A stretch of 12,253 nt of DNA, from the NCBI GenBank assembly GCA_902803635.1, contig CADCQU010000225.1:1-12253 (forward strand). The letters are read 5' to 3'. The notes under the pieces were generated by a model. That model was not told where the DNA came from. It ran no database searches and saw nothing but the letters and a program-made list of their open reading frames with translations. This document shows positions 6,644 through 12,253 of this stretch, in pieces. This DNA is from an uncultured Lachnospiraceae bacterium (GTDB lineage Bacteria > Bacillota > Clostridia > Lachnospirales > Lachnospiraceae). The stretch's first letter is position 1. Each line of letters begins with the position of its first letter. The translations under genes and the position numbers were made by a program.

Positions 6644-8570
6644 GCGCTTTTCCTCCCTCTCGATCCGCCTCACGGCGACCCTCCGCGATGCGCGCGAGCA
6701 CCCGCCGCCGCTCGGCCGCCTGCCGATTCTCCAACGCCTTTTTCCGGAGTTCCAATTTCTCTTTCGAGCAAAGCCGCGTCACCAGCACCGCGACGGACCT
6801 TGCGGGCACCTGCAAATGCCTCTGGTCCGTCATGGCCCCGTCCGAATCACAGGCAAATAGCCCCTCCGCCTCGGGCGAGGTATCCATAACGCGCACCCAC
6901 TCCCTCCCAAGCGAGGGCTCCGGGATTTCAAATGTATGCTTTTCCCAATACGCATTCAGGGCGATGAAGACGTCCTCATCTCGTTCCCCGTCCGACCGCT
7001 CTGCGTACGCCCCGGAGAGCAGCATCCCCACCGACCGGCATTCCGGATCGTAGGGCACGTACCAGACATGGTTCGAGTGGAAGGAAACATCCGGCAGCCC
7101 ATAGCCGCGGTAGTCCGCCGCCCGCAAGACCCTCGGCAAATGGAGCACCGGGTGCTCCCGCCGGAGTGCAAGAAGGCTCCGGACGAACTCCGTAAGGGCC
7201 TCGTTCTTCTTTGCCTCCCCCCAGTTCACCCAACCAATGGGATTGTCCATGAGAAAGGCATGGTTATTGCCCTTCTGGCTGTTGCCGAACTCGTCCCCCG
7301 CGCAAAGAAGGGGAATCCCCTGCGACAAAAACACGTAGGACAGGGCATTTTTCACCTGCCGTCTGCGGAGGTCGAGCACGTCCCGATCCACCGTCTCCCC
7401 CTCCGCGCCGCAGTTCCAGCTCGCGTTAAAGGGGGTGCCGTCAAATTTGTAGGCGCCATTTGCCTCGTTGTGGGGTTCGTTGTAGCTCACCAAATCCCGG
7501 AGCGTAAAGCCCTCGGTCGTCGCCATGAAATTCACAGTCCCCACGTGGCTGCCATTTGCCACAAGACAATGCATGGCATCGTGGAACCTTCCGCGGTCGC
7601 TCTTCAAATAGCTGCGCATCGCGTACATCCAGTCCGTCCCATAGGCCGCGAGGCGCCGGCCGGGATAGTCTTCCGTAAGCGAAAGCCCCTCAAGGAAGAG
7701 CTTCGCGTCCGCAAGCACGGGGTCGGAAAGCACGAGCGCACCGGGCACGCCCTCGCCGACGACATGGAAGCCGTCCACATGGTAAAAGAGCCGCCAGTGC
7801 CGAAGGCCCGCAAGGAAGGCCGCAGGGTCCACGTCCTTTGGCGCGTAAAATTCCATGATACACGCAATTCCCGCCTCGTGCAAGGCCTTCACCAAGGCAT
7901 GCACTTCCTGTACCGCATTTTTTCCATACACGAAGTCCTGCTTCGGGGCAAGATAGTAGTTCTTCTTCGCGTAGCCCCAGAAATTCCGCCGCTCCTCGCG
8001 GACAGGCGGACACGGGAGAAGGCCATTTGGCAAAAGCGGCGGCTCGCGGAGCGCATCGTCCCACTCGTAGGCCGGCAGAAGCTCCACCGCCGTGAAGCCC
8101 AGATTCCGAATATACGGAATTTTCCGCATCAATCCCCGAAAGGTTCCCTTCTCGCGGACGCCCGACTTCGGGTCGCGCGTGAAGCCCCGCACGTGGAGGC
8201 GGTAAATGCTCAGCTCCTCCAGCGTCTGCGCTAGCGGCTGTCCTCCCTTGTCAAATGTTTCCTCGACATAACAAATGTTCCCGACAATTCTTTTTGCATA
8301 GGGGTCGCGCCGGACTCTCCCGCCGATGCGGTAAAAATACCCGCACCGCCGGACGCCCTTCCCAAGGACACGCACCGATGTGCTCTCGCCGAAGCGTCTG
8401 GCGGAAGTCAGATCCACGCAAAAAAGCTCCCGCCCCTCTGCATCCACAAGGACAAGCTCCGCGGCGGCCCCCGAAGGCACCCGCACCGTATAATTCACGC
8501 CTCCCGGCACGGGCGTCGCCCCCATAACGAGCGGGTCACCCTCGCCGATCCTCCATTTCTCCGCAACCAT
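6534..8570 (-). CDS. GH13 alpha-amylase-family protein (GlgX/pullulanase-like) with degenerate active site
   Basis: The 678-aa product has the architecture of GlgX/isoamylase-type debranching enzymes: an N-terminal beta domain (about 1-110), a TIM-barrel part with LHVRGFTRD (125-133), GTFRGL, FTAVELLPAYEWDD and YYLAPKQDFV, then LRDLVSYNEPHNEANG (358-372), QGIPLLCAGDEFGNSQKGNNHAF and a C-terminal beta domain. The residues that make GH13 enzymes work are altered. Region I is AGIACIMEFYAPKD (233-246) rather than a DxxxNH form. Region II is VDGFHVVGEG (265-274) rather than GFRFDxA, so the nucleophile Asp is lost. Region IV is FMATTEGFTLRD (348-359), with TTE where AHD is expected. It is therefore probably a glucan-binding or regulatory pseudoenzyme, not an active hydrolase. 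The start at 8568-8570 has GAGG 9 nt upstream. The last 40 or so residues are Gly-rich and overlap the Hpt gene. Confidence 0.85.
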   Translation of the reverse strand: MVAEKWRIGEGDPLVMGATPVPGGVNYTVRVPSGAAAELVLVDAEGRELFCVDLTSARRFGESTSVRVLGKGVRRCGYFYRIGGRVRRDPYAKRIVGNICYVEETFDKGGQPLAQTLEELSIYRLHVRGFTRDPKSGVREKGTFRGLMRKIPYIRNLGFTAVELLPAYEWDDALREPPLLPNGLLPCPPVREERRNFWGYAKKNYYLAPKQDFVYGKNAVQEVHALVKALHEAGIACIMEFYAPKDVDPAAFLAGLRHWRLFYHVDGFHVVGEGVPGALVLSDPVLADAKLFLEGLSLTEDYPGRRLAAYGTDWMYAMRSYLKSDRGRFHDAMHCLVANGSHVGTVNFMATTEGFTLRDLVSYNEPHNEANGAYKFDGTPFNASWNCGAEGETVDRDVLDLRRRQVKNALSYVFLSQGIPLLCAGDEFGNSQKGNNHAFLMDNPIGWVNWGEAKKNEALTEFVRSLLALRREHPVLHLPRVLRAADYRGYGLPDVSFHSNHVWYVPYDPECRSVGMLLSGAYAERSDGERDEDVFIALNAYWEKHTFEIPEPSLGREWVRVMDTSPEAEGLFACDSDGAMTDQRHLQVPARSVAVLVTRLCSKEKLELRKKALENRQAAERRRVLARIAEGRREADREGGKAHGGENNDGDGGAVGLCRPDGCGRLPHGGGSGQALRG

Positions 8571-8599
8571 CCCTAATTTCCTCGCATATATCCATTGTT

Positions 8600-8616
8600 A
8601 CCGGATGAAATCCGGT
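8600..8616 (-). other. Small hairpin in the GH13 leader
   Basis: ACCGGAT (8600-8606), loop GAA, ATCCGGT (8610-8616) is a perfect 7-bp inverted repeat about 30 nt upstream of the GH13 start codon. It would fold in the mRNA leader near the ribosome site. No ligand-binding motif is recognisable. Confidence 0.5.
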
Positions 8617-8646
8617 TATCTATTACCATTTAGATGCCCCTTACGA

Positions 8647-8679
8647 AATGACAATGCTCTATTTAAAGGCATTGTCATT
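8647..8679. repeat. 11-bp inverted repeat abutting dispersed repeat copy C
   Basis: AATGACAATGC (8647-8657) and GCATTGTCATT (8669-8679) are perfect complements around an 11-nt A/T-rich loop. The right arm is the start of dispersed repeat copy C, so the left arm looks like a partial inverted copy of the repeat's end. It belongs to the hairpin cluster in the 346-nt gap between the divergent GH13 and DUF1292 genes. Confidence 0.7.
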
Positions 8680-8702
8680 CTGAGCGAAGCGAAGAATCCC
8701 GT
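8673..8702 (+). repeat. Dispersed 30-nt repeat, copy C
   Basis: This is an exact consensus copy, TGTCATTCTGAG to GAATCCCGT. It is paired with the inverted copy D 19 nt downstream, and together they can form a long imperfect hairpin. The bases just before it (TTTAAAGGCAT) resemble those before copy G (TGTAAAGGAAT), so the repeated unit may extend some 10 nt upstream. Confidence 0.87.
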
Positions 8703-8721
8703 AAGGTTTTTCGCAAAGTTG

Positions 8722-8757
8722 ACGGGATTCTTCGTCGCTACGCTCCTCAGAATGACA
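8722..8757 (-). repeat. Dispersed repeat, variant copy D (36 nt)
   Basis: On the minus strand this reads TGTCATTCTGAG, then GAGCGTAGCGACG instead of CGAAGCG, then AAGAATCCCGT. The ends match the other copies but the middle is six bases longer. It is a distinct subtype inverted relative to copy C. Confidence 0.82.
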
Positions 8758-8797
8758 GAAAATCGTGGAACACCTGATCTGTAACGATTTTCTTCCT

Positions 8798-8803
8798 ATT
8801 ATA
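8798..8803 (-). promoter_or_regulatory. Possible -10 element for the GH13-Hpt-ftsW operon
   Basis: On the minus strand a perfect TATAAT is preceded by an A/T-rich stretch but by no good -35 at normal spacing. If used, it gives a leader of about 220 nt carrying the C/D hairpin, the 11-bp inverted repeat and the small hairpin at 8600-8616. A nearer alternative with an extended -10 (TGG before TAATAG, near 8625-8635) is also weak. Confidence 0.35.
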
Positions 8804-8836
8804 CTCTAAAATGAAAACAATTCCCACAATTTTTTG

Positions 8837-8865
8837 TTGTGTTCTTGGGAAAGTTATGTTATTCT
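8837..8865 (+). promoter_or_regulatory. Probable sigma-A promoter of the DUF1292 gene
   Basis: TTGTGT (8837-8842), a 17-nt spacer and TATTCT (8860-8865) with TGT just before it (extended -10) lie in an A/T-rich stretch. The predicted leader is about 45 nt. The -35 keeps only the TTG of the consensus. Confidence 0.55.
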
Positions 8866-8916
8866 CATTTTTGATACCTAAGGGACATTTGAGATACAAA
8901 GGAAAGGAGCCTTACA

Positions 8917-9267
8917 ATGGCCAACTTCAACGAGCTCATGGAGAGCGAAGATCAATTTGACGAAGACAGCTACGGCATCATCACCCTGACCCTGGACGAC
9001 GACAGCGAACTCGACTGCGCCATCCTCTCCATCTACCCGGTCGGCGACAAACAGTACATCGCCCTCATGCCGCTGGATGAGGAAGGCGATGTCAGCGAGG
9101 AAGCCGAGGTCCTCATTTATCGCTTCGTCGAGCACGAGGACGCGGATCCGGACCTTGAGAACATCGACGACGATGACGAGTACGAAGCCGCCGCCGACGC
9201 CTTCGACGAGCTTCTCGACGCCGAGGAATTCGACGAGGATTTCGAGGACGAGGACGAGAAGAAATAA
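8917..9267 (+). CDS. DUF1292 family acidic protein
   Basis: This is a 116-aa member of DUF1292, a small family of unknown function common in Firmicutes. The N-terminal two thirds hold the family core: SYGIITLTLDDDSELDCAIL, then IYPVGDKQYIALMPL and AEVLIYRFVEHED. The C-terminal third is an acidic tail rich in D and E, ending in DEKK. It has no membrane segment or signal. The start follows AAGGAG by 7 nt. It has its own promoter and a strong terminator, so it looks monocistronic. In other genomes DUF1292 genes often sit near yrzL/ruvX or mltG-type genes; here that context is absent. Confidence 0.9.
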   Translation: MANFNELMESEDQFDEDSYGIITLTLDDDSELDCAILSIYPVGDKQYIALMPLDEEGDVSEEAEVLIYRFVEHEDADPDLENIDDDDEYEAAADAFDELLDAEEFDEDFEDEDEKK

Positions 9268-9291
9268 AGCCGCGTAAGCGTCAAGTACCCA

Positions 9292-9316
9292 AGAGGGGGA
9301 TTCCCCCTCTTTTTTT
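9292..9316 (+). terminator. Strong intrinsic terminator after the DUF1292 gene
   Basis: AGAGGGGG (9292-9299), loop ATT, CCCCCTCT (9303-9310) form a perfect 8-bp stem, followed by six further T (9311-9316). The ABC ATPase ribosome site AAAGGAGGT begins only 10 nt after the T-run, so the element could also work as an attenuator for the exporter operon. Confidence 0.92.
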
Positions 9317-9338
9317 GTCCCCCAGAAAGGAGGTCCCC

Positions 9339-10304
9339 ATGAGCTTCATCCAGGTCGAAGACCTTAAAAAACAATTCATCGTGCGGAAAAAACGCGAAAA
9401 GGGCTCCCTCTTCCGCGAAAAGGAAATCCGCGAGGCCCTCCGGGGCGTTTCCTTCGAGATCGAGCGCGGGGAGCTGGTGGGCTACATCGGCCCGAACGGC
9501 GCCGGCAAATCCACGACGGTCAAGATCCTCTCCGGGATTCTCACGCCGGACGGCGGCAAGGCCCTGGTCGGCGGGCAGGTTCCCTGGAAGAACCGGCGGG
9601 ATTACGTGCAGCACATCGGCGTGGTTTTCGGCCAGCGAATGCAGCTCTGGTGGGACGTGCCGATTTTAGATAGTTATAACCTTCTAAAGGACATCTACAG
9701 AATCCCCGAGGACCGCTACAAGAGCCGTCTTTCGGAGCTGACGGACGCCCTCGGGCTCGGGGAACTTCTCCGCACGCCGCTCCGCCAGCTCAGCCTTGGC
9801 CAGCGGATGCGGGCGGAACTCTGCGGCTCCCTCCTCCACCAGCCGGACATCCTCTTTTTGGACGAGCCGACCATCGGCCTCGACGCGGTGAGCAAGCTCG
9901 ACCTCCGCGACTTCCTCCTCTGGGAAAACCGCGAACACAAGACCACAATCCTCCTCACCACGCACGACATGGAGGACATCGCCGCCCTCTGCCAGCGGGT
10001 CATGGTGCTCGGCCACGGCAGCAAGCTCTACGACGGGAACCTCGCCGACCTCCTTGCGCGCTTCGACAAGACCCGCACCGTGGAAATCTCCTACGACGAC
10101 CCCGCGGCCGCCCTGAAGCTCCCGCCCACCGTTCAGGTCGAGAAAAATGGCGACGGCTTCCGTCTCTCCTACAAGCCCGAAGAGTTCCCGACCGCGAAGC
10201 TCCTCTCCCTTCTGCAAATGGCCGGCCCCATCCGGGAAATGACCGTGCAGCCGCAGAACATCGACCACCTCATCGCGGCGATGTACGAGGAGATGGATCT
10301 GTAA
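9339..10304 (+). CDS. ABC exporter ATP-binding protein
   Basis: The 321-aa ATPase drives the two-permease exporter encoded after it. All motifs are intact: Walker A GPNGAGKST (51-59), Q-loop GQRMQLWWD (Q99), signature LSLGQ (151-155), Walker B ILFLDE (171-176) with the D-loop GLD, and H-loop TTHD (H209). After the nucleotide-binding domain (about 1-235) comes a C-terminal extension of about 85 residues, as in ATPases paired with PF06182 (DUF990) permeases. The insert RKKREKGSLFREKE (about 17-30) before the first core strand is also seen in that group. The ATG at 9339-9341 has AAAGGAGGT 4 nt upstream. Substrate is unknown. No separate promoter is visible between the preceding terminator and this start. 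Confidence 0.94.
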   Translation: MSFIQVEDLKKQFIVRKKREKGSLFREKEIREALRGVSFEIERGELVGYIGPNGAGKSTTVKILSGILTPDGGKALVGGQVPWKNRRDYVQHIGVVFGQRMQLWWDVPILDSYNLLKDIYRIPEDRYKSRLSELTDALGLGELLRTPLRQLSLGQRMRAELCGSLLHQPDILFLDEPTIGLDAVSKLDLRDFLLWENREHKTTILLTTHDMEDIAALCQRVMVLGHGSKLYDGNLADLLARFDKTRTVEISYDDPAAALKLPPTVQVEKNGDGFRLSYKPEEFPTAKLLSLLQMAGPIREMTVQPQNIDHLIAAMYEEMDL

Positions 10305-10362
10305 TCCCCTCCAAATGAACAAGCAAAAGCTTAAAAGGGAAATGTGTTCCATCGAAAATGCC

Positions 10363-10392
10363 TGTCATTCTGAGCGAAGCGAAGAATCCCGT
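10363..10392 (+). repeat. Dispersed 30-nt repeat, copy E
   Basis: This exact consensus copy lies in the 132-nt gap (10305-10436) between the ATPase gene and the first permease gene, inside what should be one transcript. It is oriented with transcription and has no U-tract after it. Confidence 0.87.
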
Positions 10393-10436
10393 CAAATCAT
10401 TTGGAAGCTTGGCGGAATTCTCCCAAAGGAGTTCCC

Positions 10437-11228
10437 ATGAAACCTTACCTCTCCATCTTCAAGCTGCGCCTCCGCCTGGAGACCCAGTACCGCGGCGCCG
10501 TCCTCGGCGGCCTCATTTGTCAAATGTTCTTTGGCCTCATCCTAATCGCGGTCTACCGGGCGCTCTACGCCTCGAAGCCCCAGGCCATCCCCTTTGCAAA
10601 TGTCGCGACCTACGTCTGGTTCCAGCAGGCGTTCTTCCGCATGCTGCTCTCCACTGATGACGACCTCATGGAAAAAATCAAGACCGGCGGGATCGCCTAC
10701 GATCTCTGCCGGCCGCTGCATCTTTACAGTTTCTATTATTTCCGGATTCTGGCCATGAAGCTCATGGGAAGCCTCCTCCGCGCGGTGCCGATGCTCCTCA
10801 TCGCCCTCCTCCTTCCGGAGGGCTGGGGCATGTCGCTGCCCGCCTCGCCGGCCGCCTTCCTCGCCTCCATCGTCTCGCTCCTTCTCGGGGCCGCCTGCGT
10901 GACCGCCTCGGAGAACATCACGATGGCCGCCACCATGCGCACCCTCGACCCGCGCGGCTTCCGCACCATTTTCAACGTGCTGCTCATGCTCCTTACAGGA
11001 AACATCCTGCCGCTGACCCTCTATCCGGACAGCTGGCAGCCCGTCCTCCGGCTGCTGCCCTACGCGCAAATGCTGGACGCGCCGGCCCGGCTCTACACTG
11101 GCGAGTACCCCCTTGCGGAGGTTCCCGGCATTTTCCTTCTGCAAATCGCCTGGATCATCGCCCTCGTCGCCCTCGGCTGCTTCCTCTGGAACCAGAACCA
11201 GAAGCGTCTGGTGCTGCAGGGTGGTTAA
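10437..11228 (+). CDS. ABC-2 type exporter permease subunit 1 (PF06182/DUF990-like)
   Basis: The 263-aa product is an integral membrane protein with about six hydrophobic segments (roughly 20-40, 55-72, 105-127, 138-158, 176-196 and 231-251) and a short basic N-terminus. A cytoplasmic stretch IKTGGIAYDLCRPL (81-94) and the later LYPDSWQPVLRLLPYAQM (195-212) match the pattern of PF06182 permeases, where one G...RP motif and one YP...P motif recur. The ATG at 10437-10439 has AAGGAG 5 nt upstream; a longer frame to 10401 overlaps repeat flanking sequence and has no site. It is thought to pair with the second permease to form a heterodimeric channel. Substrate cannot be told. Confidence 0.88.
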   Translation: MKPYLSIFKLRLRLETQYRGAVLGGLICQMFFGLILIAVYRALYASKPQAIPFANVATYVWFQQAFFRMLLSTDDDLMEKIKTGGIAYDLCRPLHLYSFYYFRILAMKLMGSLLRAVPMLLIALLLPEGWGMSLPASPAAFLASIVSLLLGAACVTASENITMAATMRTLDPRGFRTIFNVLLMLLTGNILPLTLYPDSWQPVLRLLPYAQMLDAPARLYTGEYPLAEVPGIFLLQIAWIIALVALGCFLWNQNQKRLVLQGG

Positions 11229-11251
11229 TAAGATTCGTCCTTCCGAATTCC

Positions 11252-11323
11252 TGTCATTCTGAGCAAAGCGACACCTCAGTGTGCAGAAAACAGTCCGGTG
11301 GACTGTTTCCTGTAAGAATCCCC
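11252..11323 (+). repeat. Dispersed repeat, split copy F with an inserted hairpin
   Basis: The left part TGTCATTCTGAGCAAAGCGA (11252-11271) and the right part AGAATCCC (11315-11322) of the dispersed repeat flank about 43 nt of unrelated sequence. The insert carries a perfect 9-bp hairpin, AAACAGTCC (11288-11296), loop GGT, GGACTGTTT (11300-11308). The copy fills the 112-nt gap between the two permease genes. A false start at 11281 would put this insert into the second permease. Confidence 0.75.
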
Positions 11324-11340
11324 TCAATCTGGAGGCTCAT

Positions 11341-12141
11341 ATGAATACACTACGTCTCTATTTCCACTCTATGTCCATTCTCCTAAAATGCCACCTCCAA
11401 TATCCCCTGTCCTTCTGCCTGCAGACCTTTGGGCAGCTTGTTATGGAGGGGGCGGAGCTTCTGGCGGTCATCCTTCTCATCGACCGCTTCGGCCGTCTTG
11501 GCAAATGGCTCCCGGGGGACCTTTTCTTCTTCTTCGGCCTTATGTCCGTGAGCTTCTACCTCGCGGAGTTCTTCGGCCGGGGTCTTACCGGAAATTTTGG
11601 CCCGATGGTGCAGTCCGGCCAGCTCGACTCGCTCCTCCTCCGCCCGCGCGGCATCCTCACGCAGGTCATTTGCAGCGCGATCGATCCCCGGAGGATCTCC
11701 TGCATCGCCGTCGGCGTGGTGAGCCTCGTCCTCGGGAGCCATCTCGCCCAGGTCCACTGGGCTCTCCCGAACATTCTCCTCCTTTTGGAGAGCATTTTCT
11801 GCGGCTTCTGGCTCGTGCTCGGCCTCTTCCTCATCGAGGCGATATTTTGCATTTACAGCATCAAATCCGTGGAGATTTCCAATACGCTCACCTACGGCGG
11901 CCGCAGTGCCTGCCAGTACCCGGTCGACGCCTTCCCGCTGGCCCTCCGGATTCTCTTCACCGTCATCGCGCCATTTGCCCTGGTCATGCACGTGCCGGCC
12001 TCGCAGATCCTCGGGAAGCCCATCTTCGGGTGGCCGGCATTTGCCGCGTACATCGCCCCCCTCGCCGGACCCCTCCTCTACGCCGTCCTGTCCGCTCTCT
12101 TTTACCGCGCCCTCCGGCACTACCGGTCGACGGGGTCGTGA
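11341..12141 (+). CDS. ABC-2 type exporter permease subunit 2 (PF06182/DUF990-like)
   Basis: The 266-aa product is a second, clearly different permease with about six hydrophobic segments (near 24-47, 58-78, 117-133, 145-172, 201-218 and 233-255). The motif VQSGQLDSLLLRPRG (90-104) and the later CQYPVDAFPLALRILFTVIAP (191-211) are those of the PF06182 family and align in position with the matching motifs of subunit 1. The ATG at 11341-11343 follows GGAGG by 5 nt. A GTG-initiated frame from 11281 would add 20 residues read from a repeat insert, so I rejected it. With the ATPase and subunit 1 it completes an export system of unknown substrate. Confidence 0.88.
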   Translation: MNTLRLYFHSMSILLKCHLQYPLSFCLQTFGQLVMEGAELLAVILLIDRFGRLGKWLPGDLFFFFGLMSVSFYLAEFFGRGLTGNFGPMVQSGQLDSLLLRPRGILTQVICSAIDPRRISCIAVGVVSLVLGSHLAQVHWALPNILLLLESIFCGFWLVLGLFLIEAIFCIYSIKSVEISNTLTYGGRSACQYPVDAFPLALRILFTVIAPFALVMHVPASQILGKPIFGWPAFAAYIAPLAGPLLYAVLSALFYRALRHYRSTGS

Positions 12142-12149
12142 GCCCTTCG

Positions 12150-12168
12150 CCTCCCTATTAGGGGGAGG
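12150..12168 (+). terminator. Weak hairpin after the exporter operon
   Basis: CCTCCC (12150-12155) and GGGAGG (12163-12168) can pair 8 nt after the last stop codon. There is no U-tract (GTTACAG follows), so this is at best a weak terminator. It resembles the palindrome after ftsW at 4984-5004. Confidence 0.4.
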
Positions 12169-12221
12169 GTTACAGTTCAGGTAGCCCCGTCGAAAATGGA
12201 CGCTTTGTTTTGTAAAGGAAT

Positions 12222-12253
12222 TGTCATTCTGAGCGAAGCGAAGAATCCCGTAA
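12222..12253 (+). repeat. Dispersed 30-nt repeat, copy G, at window edge
   Basis: This exact consensus copy, extended by AA as in copy C, lies 80 nt after the exporter operon. The window stops inside or just after it, so an inverted partner beyond the edge cannot be excluded. Confidence 0.87.

Noticed and set aside
6936..8234. Plus-strand ORF of 432 codons opposite the GH13 gene
   Set aside because: The GH13 scaffold motifs fix the minus-strand frame; the opposite product has no recognisable features.
9684..10352. Minus-strand ORF of 222 codons opposite the ABC ATPase
   Set aside because: It is a shadow of an ATPase with all motifs intact.
10542..11327. Minus-strand ORF of 261 codons opposite permease 1
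   Set aside because: It is charged, Gly/Glu/Arg-rich and domainless, and it reads through repeat copy F.
11281..11340. GTG start at 11281 for permease 2
   Set aside because: The added 20 residues come from the hairpin insert in repeat copy F. GGAGG directly before the ATG at 11341 marks the real start.

Overview
The window looks like chromosomal DNA of a G+C-rich Bacillota (Firmicutes) member, most likely a Clostridia/Lachnospiraceae-type anaerobe. The evidence is an Asp23 (alkaline-shock) gene beside nusB, a DUF1292 acidic protein, strong AGGAGG-type ribosome sites, sigma-A promoters with extended -10 boxes, and a two-permease ABC exporter of the PF06182 kind. The genus cannot be named from the sequence. 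I see no tRNA, rRNA, transposase, integrase or CRISPR array.

Left part (1-8570), all genes on the minus strand. Read in the direction of transcription there are three blocks. (i) A GH13 alpha-amylase-family protein with a degraded active site, an Hpt phosphotransfer protein whose start lies inside the GH13 gene, and an FtsW/RodA-type SEDS glycosyltransferase. (ii) gltX (glutamyl-tRNA synthetase) from a clear promoter, then a Sfp-type 4'-phosphopantetheinyl transferase, with prfC (release factor 3) starting one base after it. (iii) An Asp23/Gls24 gene with its own strong promoter and a terminator, then nusB behind a leader of about 190 nt that carries three degenerate palindromes; nusB runs off the left edge.

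Right part (8917-12141), all genes on the plus strand: a DUF1292 gene with its own promoter and a strong intrinsic terminator, then an ABC exporter operon (ATPase plus two different membrane subunits). The first ribosome site of that operon sits immediately after the terminator.

Between and inside the operons are at least seven copies or variants of a short dispersed repeat (TGTCATTCTGAG...GAATCCCGT). It occurs as a tandem pair, an inverted pair, single copies, and one copy split by a foreign hairpin. The hexamer CAAATG/CATTTG is also strongly over-represented: I counted about 36 copies, where base composition predicts roughly 3-6. It occurs on both strands, in genes and between them, and often forces codons that the gene otherwise avoids. 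The best leads for something undescribed are this hexamer, the palindromic leader of nusB, and the GH13 pseudoenzyme-Hpt-FtsW operon.
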